Shown here: piece after piece, positions 8,339 through 16,095 of the stretch
Layout of the letters: the number at the start of each line of letters is the position of its first letter
Position numbering within the stretch: the stretch's first letter is position 1
Position numbers and translations under genes: made by a program
Source: Larix sibirica
Lineage: Eukaryota; Streptophyta; Pinopsida; Pinales; Pinaceae
Assembly (NCBI GenBank): GCA_004151065.3
Contig: NWUY0300003820.1
Coordinates: 61,554 to 85,378 of the forward strand
DNA length: 23,825 nucleotides
Direction: 5' to 3'
Notes under the pieces: generated by a model
What the model was told of the DNA's origin: nothing
Database searches by the model: none
What the model saw: only the letters and a program-made list of their open reading frames with translations

Positions 8339-9065
8339 CTCTTCCACCTTCCTCCCCACGCTCTCACAACATCGCTCCCTCATCATCGTACCAGCTCCAA
8401 ACAAGATCAACACCTTCATCCTCTCGCCAACGCCAACCCCTTCTACATCCCCACGCCTCTCCACTCACTCCCTTCGCTTCTATTCCTCTCTGCCATCTCT
8501 CCTCCCACTGCACCACCGCACGCGTTCCTCTCCACCTCTATTACCCCCGCACTCCTTCCTACACACCCTGCGCCATACGTCCCTTCCCACACCAACGGCA
8601 ACCTCCTTTACGTCCGCGTCAATATCAATCACCCCCGCGCCCTTGCTATCATCCCTCTTCTCTGATATCTTTCTGTCCTCTCACCTGCGCGCCCTTACAC
8701 CACTCCACGCCCACAACTCCATTACGTCCTCCACATCTCCCCCACCTTCTCCACATCTACGCGCTGCCCAGCGCTCACGCCTTCCAATCCATCTTCCCTC
8801 TCACCAGCTCTCCCACGCTCCTCTCCACGGGCAACCCTCCTCTCTAGCTGCACACTCTCCCTCATGCTTAGCCCACTCCATCACACGACCTGCCCTCGCA
8901 TCACCCCTGCTTACATAACCCACACCTCCTCTCGACCACCCCCATTCTGCGTGTTCTCCCCATCTCCACTGATCCCTGCGCACCCCTTTCGCATACCTTC
9001 CTCCCTTCTCCTCCAACTCGGTTCTTGTGCTCCTCCGCTCATACCTGCAAATTCTCCAATTCAAA
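8339..9065. other. CpG-rich, pyrimidine-biased low-complexity stretch
   Basis: The plus strand is dominated by C and T with very little G, yet CpG is frequent (accgcacgcgttcc, tacgtccgcgtc, tacgcgctgcccagcgct). Flanks are AT-rich and CpG-poor. A frame from 8274 stays open to 8918, giving a Ser/Pro/Thr/His/Leu-rich chain, and overlapping frames on both strands are open as well. That follows from the base composition, because few G/A-containing stop triplets can form. I see no domain. It looks inserted into, or joined onto, the ORF stub at its left. Confidence 0.6.
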
Positions 9066-9167
9066 AATAAAAACTATAATAATAGTATTATTATTCAAAT
9101 AATACATCTTATAATTAGAATCCAAAAGCTTCAAAAATAAATAAATAATAATAATAATAATATTATT
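9066..9167. repeat. AT-rich segment with ATA/ATT microsatellite
   Basis: aataataataataatattatt runs up to the N at 9168, and a similar aataatagtattattatt lies near 9078. Simple-sequence DNA at this spot may be what stopped the assembly. Confidence 0.7.
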
Positions 9168-9168
9168 N
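9168..9168. other. Single N, probable join
   Basis: Lies between the microsatellite and the start of the retropepsin-like frame, which begins in mid-domain. Confidence 0.6.
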
Positions 9169-10101
9169 AATGAGTTGAATGAAGATCAAATAAATGAATT
9201 ACCATTATAGATTGGTAATTGTAATTTTGCATCTCAGTTCAATGTTGCAGTTATAGACGACAATCTTATTGACATAATGTTGGGTTCCAATTGGCTGGAA
9301 ACATTGAGAATGTTCATCATCAATGCAAAAAGGAAGTTCATGACCTTCTTCCATGGGACGAATAAAATAACGATACATAATCTATTAGTGGGAGTTTCCC
9401 AATAACAAAATATAGATGAAGGATTAACTTATGGAAACTATGAAGACTTAGAAGAAGAAGTAAAGCATTTAAACAAACTCATCATCAACAAAGACGAGGA
9501 AATTGCGTAGATCCAAGATAAATTAAAATGCCAAGAATTAGAAGTCAACTGACATCAACAACAAATTAAAGAGATTTAGTGCCAGAAACATGATGTTCAA
9601 AACACTCACAAATTAGAGATTGCACGGATCCATGAAACAATCTCAAACAATACGGGTGAAATCGTCCGGTTGAGGAATCATAACAAAACCCTAGTCACAA
9701 AAATCAATAAATTAAAGAGTAATCAAAAGCCGAAACAAGCTCATGAAGATATTGAGATAAAGTTGTTAGAGAAGATTGAAGAGAATTGCCATCTAAAAAA
9801 TCACAATCAAGACCTTCAAACGAAATTATAAAGAAATGATGAAGAAAATTATTCTTTAAAAAGAGTTAATCAAGCATTGCTAGAACATATTAAGAATTTA
9901 AGAGAGGACGAAAAGTCGCAAGAAGAAAAGTTCAAAAAGATTCAGTATGATAACAAGCTATTAAAGAATAAATTAGAGCAAATTCAGAAGGAAGCATCCA
10001 AACTCTCAGGAAAACAAATTCAAGTTGAGGAACAAGAAGTCAATCTAATAAAAAAAACAACAACAAAAACTCTTTATCGACACCCAAATTATAAAAATCA
10101 T
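9169..10101 (+). pseudogene. Retropepsin C-terminal half plus long coiled coil
   Basis: One frame runs 311 codons from N to N, broken only by six stops: TAG 9208, TAA 9403, TAG 9508, TGA 9550, TAG 9577 and TAA 9829. Residues about 15-75 read as the C-terminal half of a retroviral-type aspartic protease: FNVAVIDDNLIDIMLGSNWL has the hydrophobic-hydrophobic-G-x-(D/N)-W-L signature that follows the flap, then KRKFMTFFHGTNKITIH. The catalytic DTG half would lie left of the N at 9168. Residues about 90-290 are strongly coiled-coil (EDLEEEVKHLNKLI, LLKNKLEQIQKEASKL). No reverse transcriptase or integrase follows. A protease followed by a coil suits a non-autonomous LTR element or a diverged retroelement polyprotein; I cannot decide which. 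The lesions make it inactive. Confidence 0.65.
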
Positions 10102-10102
10102 N
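10102..10102. other. Single N, probable join
   Basis: A plus-strand coiled-coil frame ends on the left and a minus-strand LINE ORF1 ends on the right with no spacer, which is hard to explain by one clean insertion. Confidence 0.65.
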
Positions 10103-10629
10103 GTGATCAATTGAATCTGACCGGAATCCACAAGTGCATTGCCGATCTCTTTGATAAGCTGCTGGGTGGATTTCCTCCCTTTTCTCTTGTTAGTTTTTGG
10201 TGTCTTTTTGGGTTCCTTAAGTGGTTCTTTTTGGACTCCGAGATTTGAGCTTGGTCTTGAGCGCGCAGAGCCTCCAACAGTGGAGGTTACAAAAATTTTG
10301 TGGACTTTACATAGCTGGTCGGGTGGTATGGATGAGAGGTTGTTATTCTTGTAGGCTTCTTCCAGGCTATCCATATCTATATCCACCAAGGCCTCTTCAT
10401 CTATCTCTATGTCCATATCCCCTGTGTCTTGCAGGGGGGATTCTTCTGGTGTAGAGAGGGGGCTTGACAGGGTGGCTGTGCTAATCTTTGGGCTTTGAGT
10501 ATTGTTGGCTGGGCAAGGGTCTGTTGAAGTAGAGGTGGGATTTGGATTTTCTGTTGCCAAGTCCGTTGAAGCAGGAATTTGACTCAGGCTTTCAAAGGAG
10601 TTGGCAGTTTTGACATCCAATAAAATATG
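10103..10629 (-). pseudogene. LINE ORF1, C-terminal fragment
   Basis: The frame is open for about 175 codons from after a TAA at 10630-10632 down to the N. It is Ser/Thr/Pro-rich first (STSTDPCPANN), then acidic (DMDIEIDEEALVDIDMDSLE), then basic (KRKGRKSTQQLIKEIGNALVDSGQ). The last part matches in position and wording the end of ORF1 in the LINE at 13991-15394 of this window (KRGRRTNRQRIKAIGEKLVASGQ), which supports the call. ORF1 of plant L1 elements encodes the RNA-binding Gag-like protein. The DUF4283 and zinc-knuckle part is missing upstream and ORF2 is missing downstream. No stop interrupts it, so this copy is less decayed than its neighbours. Confidence 0.7.
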
Positions 10630-10632
10630 TTA

Positions 10633-11202
10633 GCGCACAAAAGTATTTTACATTAAAAAATGTATAGAATTCTCATATGATTCTCCATATAGACTGCACC
10701 TCCCCATAAGAGAGTCTCCATATAGAGTCTTGAGGTCTTTTTCGAAGGAGTGCTCATTCTCTCGCACCTCCCTTCCTCCCTTTCATTTGTGCTCTATTAA
10801 CAAATGATTCTATTGTTCTTAATCTACATCTCCCTTCCATTTGTGAGGAAGAAAAATAAAGAGGATAGAGAAACTAAGTAATGTGTGTTGAATCCTAACA
10901 CTTATCTAGTGACATTCTTTTACATAATGTCATCCTCCCTTAGGCTTGGTTCCTTGAAATTTTTTATGATAAGTCCATTGGCCTTCATATATATTATATA
11001 TCCCTTTGTGCTTTTTTTTAATCATCCTCCTTTAAGCAGGGTCCATTGAAAGTTTTTAAGAGAAGTCCATTCGCCTTCATATATATTATATATATACCCC
11101 TTTGTGCTTTGTTTTAATCATCCTTGTAGTGGCAAATTTGTTGTCATAACAGATTCCATAAGTTGATACAGTCTTCCATATGTTCTTGAACTTGTATGGG
11201 GT
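10633..11202. other. Noncoding spacer with a local tandem duplication
   Basis: AT-rich, with CT-rich patches (about 10700-10860). The only structure seen is the two-copy repeat at 10930-11117. Confidence 0.5.
10930..11120. repeat. Tandem duplication, two copies of ~92-96 bp
   Basis: tcatcctccc at 10930 and tcatcctcct at 11022 start two similar units (ttgaaa, agtccatt, gccttcatatatattatata, cctttgtgctttt). A third start, tcatcctt, appears at 11118. Each unit includes a TATATATTATATA run. Function unknown. Confidence 0.8.
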
Positions 11203-11448
11203 TAAAGGCTATTGCTTGGCATGGATATCACTGTGAATCAGACATTGCACTTATCATTCTTAATATTCTCTATCTTTAATTTGATTGGAGCTAACAAGAA
11301 TGGGGTGCTTCCTTATCTAGTTTATTCAATAAAAAATGTGGTTGGAGTTGTGACCATCTCAGTTGCAGACTACCTACTTGGAATCTATTCTAAATTTGGT
11401 TGGGCCTCCAAGTTACTTTACTTGTATAACATAAACTTCCACTTGTAG
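11203..11448 (+). pseudogene. Short hydrophobic ORF, unrecognised
   Basis: After a TAA at 11203 the frame is open for about 80 codons and ends at TAG. An ATG stands at 11221. The text is hydrophobic (LSFLIFSIFNLIGA, then VVGVVTISVADYLLGIYS), which could form two membrane segments and reads like an exon or fragment of a membrane protein. I do not recognise the family. Flanks show no splice sites I can defend and no coding continuation. It may be a chance frame; AT-rich DNA readily yields hydrophobic codons. Confidence 0.25.
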
Positions 11449-11825
11449 ATTGCTTGTTTGTGTATGGATCAACTACCTACTTAACTTACTGATAATAAAA
11501 TGGTAAAACATTTTGGGATCTAATTAAGATATTAATGAATTAATTTTTCTTCTTTATATCAGAACATAATTGTTATGAAAAAACATAAAATCAAGTTAGT
11601 TATATTGTTTTTAAATACATTGTCATACCTTCTATCCTAAGATTACAATTATAACACATAATTCCATGCATAAATCTTATAATTATAAGGTATGCTTCCA
11701 TGCAAATAAAAAATGAGATGCAATAATATGTAAGATGGTAAAGTAAAGATGATTTATTTCCAAATTTAGAAGGCAATGTTGAAACCTCCCATATCCATGA
11801 TTGATTTAAAACAAAACATGATTTC
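11449..11825. other. AT-rich spacer
   Basis: Only AT-rich sequence. The open stretch on the minus strand (11890-11600) is rich in Tyr, Phe, Leu and Ile because of composition. Nothing seen. Confidence 0.5.
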
Positions 11826-11988
11826 CGTAACAAATAAAATATTAAAATAATGAATAATATATAATAATAAAAATAATAAAAATAAAACATAATGTTAATT
11901 ATATTTAACTAAAGGTCACAACCCTTTGGTAAATAGTCACCTTATAAGCCCTATATATGCGGCTATATCCTCATTGTACATTATGATC
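11826..11988 (+). repeat. TATA-containing interspersed repeat, copy 3
   Basis: Starts cgtaacaaataaaatatt exactly like copy 1, carries a small expansion (aataataaaaataataaa), then agtcaccttataag, ctatatatgc at 11951-11960 and tcctcattgta. It ends where LINE reverse-transcriptase sequence begins. Copies 1 and 3 share the same left end, so cgtaac near 7236 and 11826 marks a real boundary of the family. Confidence 0.75.
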
Positions 11989-13994
11989 CTTATCCAAGTC
12001 CCTCTGTCATCAGGATAAACAAGAACAGTGATAGGGTGTTCCCTTGCCTTATCCCTCTGGTGGATTTAAAGGTCGGGGTCGGGGTGTCATTGACCAAAAT
12101 GGAGAAAAAAGAAGAAGACAGGTTCAGTATCCATCTTACCCAAGAATATTGAAACTTGAAGGCCTTCAACATCCGTTCCATAAATTTCCAATTGAGCTTG
12201 TCGTAGACTTTGGATAAGTCGAGCTTGATCAACATTCTAGGAGTTTTAGAAACTCGCAAGGAATGGATCAGTTCATGTGTTAGAACAATTCTTTCGAGGA
12301 TTTACCTCCCTTCCACGAACCCCGTTTGCTCTAGAGAGACAATTAAGGGTAGTAGTGGTTTTAATCTGTTTACTATGACCTTCGTAATTATCTTGTATAT
12401 GACATTACATAGCGCTATCAGTATGAATTTGGAATCTTGATCCACCCCCTTTTCTTTATGAATTAATGAGAGGAAGGTGGAATTAAAGGCTTGTAATACC
12501 CCTCCTGATCTCCTGGAGTATTCCACCAAAACCAAAACTTCTTCCTTTATAAGATCCCAGCAGGCTTGGAAGAAGTTGGCCGTGAAACCATCCGGTCCTG
12601 GTGCCTTCCCTCCCTCCATGCTCTTCATTGCTTCTTCTACTTTTGACATCCCGATGGGTCTCATTAGAATTTGGTTGTGTTCTTGGGTTATTAGTTGAGG
12701 AATATTTTGCACAACTTTATCAATGGACGACCCCATATCTGGGATTTGTTCTTCCATAAGGTCTCCATAAAAGTTTTCGAGTTCTTGTTCTATTTCCTCG
12801 TGTGTCTCTACATAGATCCCACCTTCCTTTCTGAGACAAGATATGGGGTTTTGTTGCCTTTATTGGACTGTCGATCTGTGAAAAAACCTCGTGTTCTTGT
12901 CTCCCTCTTTCAGCCATCCATTCCTAGACTTCTGTTTCTAGAGGATTTCCTCTTGGATCTCCCCCATATCAAGGTGTTCTAGGATGTCTTTTTTCTTTCT
13001 TTCTTTTGTCATTGTATCCTTCTTTATGGATTTCTCTTTGTAAATTTTCTACCTGAGTTATGAGGGTTCTTTTCTCCTGGAAAATGTTACCGAAGGTCTC
13101 TTTATTCCACTTCTTAACCTTATCCTTGACGAACTTCGGTTTTTGTTGGAATTTATACATCGAGGATCCTCCTAGTGGCACAAATTCTTCTCGCCATCCT
13201 CGGATTTGCTCCCCGAATTCAAGGCGGGTTAACCGAAACTTTTCAAACCTGAAGGGTCTTCTCAAATGTTCTTCAGTTCTTCCCCAAACTAGGCTTATTG
13301 TCCAGTGATCAGAACCTGTTGCCAGTAGGACCAAAGATGAAAGGTCTCCCCCTCCCATCACCATTACTGAACCTGAAACTAAAAATATGTCCAACCTTGT
13401 TGCTATTTGATGCTCCCTGGTCCTCTTTTTGTTCCAGGTGTACATACTGTTAATGGTTCTAATATCTAACAATTGAAGGTTCTCTATGAGCTCCCCAAAA
13501 TTTCGGTTTGAGTTGTTGAGAATTCTTTGTACACCTCTCTTCTCTTCCAGGTTTCTTATGAGGTTAAAGTCACCCCCCACCACCCAGTTTCTTCTCCTTA
13601 ACCAATTGTGCAGTTCTTCCATTGATTTTAAAAAGTCATCTTTTAAAGTATATTGTAAGGGGCCGTATACATTGGAGATTATTCCCCTTGTACTAGTGCT
13701 AGAAATATGGAATTCCGCCGAAATAATATGTCTAGTTGCTACAAAATTAGACATACTTACCTTTTGAGGATTCCACCAAATCGCTACACCTCCCGCCGTA
13801 CATCTAAAATCCAAAGATGTTATTTCCCTGCCCTTCCAGATTTTCTTTCTTGCCATTCTCAGTTCTTCTTCAGAACATTTTGTTTCCTATATCAACATTA
13901 TCTCCGATTTTTCCTTCTCTATTTTTCTGTTTAGTAATATTCTCTTCCTGAGGCTATTCAAGCCTCTTATGTTCCATGAAACAATTTTCATCAT
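11989..13994 (-). pseudogene. LINE ORF2: APE endonuclease and truncated reverse transcriptase
   Basis: ORF2 starts ATGATG at 13994. The endonuclease (13994 to about 13270) shows SWNIRGL, an ETK glutamate site, GGDFN near 13570 and TGSDH near 13305, the usual APE-type residues. An in-frame TAG at 13887-13889 precedes the Glu. One frameshift lies near 12980. A single second frame then runs to 11990 with premature TAG 12938, TAA 12860 and TAA 12302. Reverse transcriptase motifs: GKAPGPDGF (about 12600), KLDLSKVYD (motif A, Asp kept, about 12215) and RGIRQGNTLS (motif B, normally QGDPLSP). The protein would nick target DNA and copy element RNA, but this copy is dead. Confidence 0.88.
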
Positions 13995-15394
13995 AGATTT
14001 TTGGTTAATGCCTTAAAGGCATCTTTAATGGTTGGGTATTGCCCCGAAGCCACCAGTTTCTCTCCTATCGCCTTGATTCTCTGTCTGTTAGTTCTTCTGC
14101 CACGCTTCTCACCATAGTTTTGTTTCTTTCCCTCGATTTCTTTCAATTTTTCCATAACTACCCCTAGGTTGTTAGAGTTCGAGGTCTTCAGTATGGATTC
14201 ATGCAGGAGGCGAACTTCATGGGTGGGTATATAACCCTTTTCTAGATCGAAACAAGATTTCTCTATTTCCTCTAGGTCTAGCCCTCCTATCTACAAGTCT
14301 TTTGTCTCCTCCGTTTGAATGTCTACATCCTTTTATTCATCCTATTCCTCATTCATTTCCTCTATGTCTTGCGCTCCTTTCCCTGGTTGGGTCATCGCAT
14401 TCGTCTTCTCTTTTCCTTCTTCCACTAGGGTGGTATCCAAAACTTGATTGTGGGTTTCAAATTTATTTTCTATGTGGGTTTTCTTGTGGATCTTCGGCCT
14501 TGATCCCCTCTTCGCATGCCTTTTCCTATTGGTCACTTTGGTGAATCCCTCTGCATCTATGGCTCCCCTATTTTTTTGTTGGGCTTGTGGTATGTTTAAG
14601 GGACATTCCCTGAAAAGGTGCCCATGCTCGTGGAAACTTCTACATCAGAATGTAACATTCTCATAGTCCAATGGTTGTCTTCATTCCTCCTCATCCCATG
14701 ATAGATTGATAGCTTCAGGTAGATCCTAAGAAAGGTCCATGTACACACAGATCCTTGCATACGAGGTATATTGCAGCGATTTTGTTTGTTCAGATGCCTT
14801 CACAAAAGATCCTATGGCATTTCCTACATCTGGGAGTATTTCTTCCCTCCGATATTCTATCAGCAGAGAAGAGAGGCGTATCCAGATTGGAGCGACTCTC
14901 AAATATTCTTTATCAGGATTAAAACGATCTATCCAGGGTCGTAGAAAAAGCCCTGCCGAATTGAAGAAATATGGACCCCCGTCCATTATTCTGTTCCAGT
15001 CTTCAATATTAAAAAAAATCACAATAAAGAACCCTTTTGCTCCAAGCTGCATGTCTTAGTTCCCCTTTGGCTTCCACATGCCATTTATCCACTATGTTAA
15101 GGCCTTCTCCACTGGCCAGATGCCTACAAATTTCCCTATTAGAGTGTGCTCTTTCATGTAATTTATGTGTTCTCTTAATCCCTCTGATTAGATTTGAACA
15201 ATGGGTATCTTTGTCGTTTTTGGCATAAATTGGCCTGGTTTACGGGTATTTCTCTTTTTTAGATTTGACAGGTCGGACACCCCGATCGACCCTTCTCCTC
15301 CCACTCCCTGAGAAGGCCTCATATCAGTATCCACCTGAGTGATTTTGCCTTTGTCCATGTGGGTGGGGGACGTACTCCCCGTCTCCTCCCCCAT
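13991..15394 (-). pseudogene. LINE ORF1: DUF4283 and zinc-knuckle Gag-like protein
   Basis: Starting at the ATG at 15394, one frame of 468 codons reaches TGA at 13991-13993 without any frameshift but with nine premature stops (15188, 15092, 15056, 14726, 14681, 14645, 14342, 14333, 14291). The DUF4283 domain spans about 15170-14740: LIGKFVGIWPVEKA, GFFIVIF, DGGPYFFN, LFLRPWIDRFNPD and YTSYARICVYMD. A CCHC knuckle follows at about 14645-14605 (CRSFHEHGHLFREC), but its second Cys is replaced by Phe. A basic tail includes KRGRRTNRQRIKAIGEKL. Plant L1 ORF1 binds element RNA. The stop overlaps the ORF2 start as ATGA. Confidence 0.88.
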
Positions 15395-15500
15395 AGAGAT
15401 CCACAGCCCCGCCGAGCCGTCTACGAGATAAACCAGACTGAAACTCAAACACTTGCACCACCCTCTAAACCCTAATACGAACTCTCCTCCTACTCATCGC

Positions 15501-15814
15501 TCCATTGTAAACAACTTTTTCAAGTTGCACATAGATATTAATGTAGAGAACTATCTTGCAAAATCCTCCATAAATGTTATGTGCATATATTTTGCAAAAA
15601 TTCCATAAATGATTATAAAGGATCAAATTACCTTCCAATTGAAATCTTACATCTAATAAAAGATAAATTCATAAAATTAACACTTTTTAAGTAGATGTTC
15701 ATATATAATGAGGGGGGAATATTAAACAATTATTAAGAAAAATTGCAAAAAACTGTTTTTACTATATTTTGTTAGAGTTGTCAAAATATGCACTACCGAT
15801 TTGATAAAAAGACC
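15501..15814. other. AT-rich spacer between two LINEs
   Basis: AT-rich and noncoding, lying between the 5' end of one minus-strand LINE and the A-rich tail of the next. It contains a near-repeated ttgcaaaatcctccataaat / ttgcaaaaattccataaat pair (about 15556 and 15592). Nothing else seen. Confidence 0.5.
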
Positions 15815-16095
15815 TTAATTTTATTTTTTTCATTCTGAAAAAAATACAACTTTTTATATTAAAAGAAAGTTGCATCTTAAAAATACATCGAGACCACAAG
15901 AAGTGGAGTCTTCATTGCTTCCAAATTATTCAAAGACTGATCAAAATTTAACAGACCACACAAAAACTACTAAACATATCACGTAGGATCAAGGTATATA
16001 GATCTCTACAAAACAAAAACATATCTTCTTACTAACAAACCACTAAGTAATCTGGAGATGATCACATAAGTAGTGCAAGATCAAAGTAAAAAAAA

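Larger units (their letters stand above)
11989..15500 (-). mobile_element. L1-type LINE lacking its 3' half
   Basis: Contains the 5' leader (about 15500-15395), a whole ORF1 and the first half of ORF2, all on the minus strand. It ends abruptly within reverse transcriptase, just after motif B, at the edge of repeat copy 3. Motif C, the zinc finger, RNase H and poly-A tail are missing. LINEs normally lose their 5' end because reverse transcription starts at the 3' end, so this loss needs another event: deletion, recombination or insertion of the repeat. Confidence 0.85.

Noticed and set aside
8274-8918. 214-codon Ser/Pro-rich ORF as a real gene
   Set aside because: Openness follows from the near absence of G on this strand; overlapping frames on both strands are open too and no domain is visible. 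Only the first 20 or so codons look like protein and belong to the upstream stub.
7236-10101. Integrated pararetrovirus
   Set aside because: A TATA box with leader, a protease half and a coil could fit, but no movement protein, coat zinc finger, reverse transcriptase or tRNA-Met primer site is seen. Left as an unassigned retroelement.
11203-11448. Exon of a transporter gene
   Set aside because: Hydrophobic text only, no family signature, no defended splice sites and AT-rich surroundings. Kept as a low-confidence unassigned ORF.
12210-15228. Plus-strand open frames across the LINE at 12-15 kb
   Set aside because: They are antisense shadows of ORF1 and ORF2 and carry no motif of their own.
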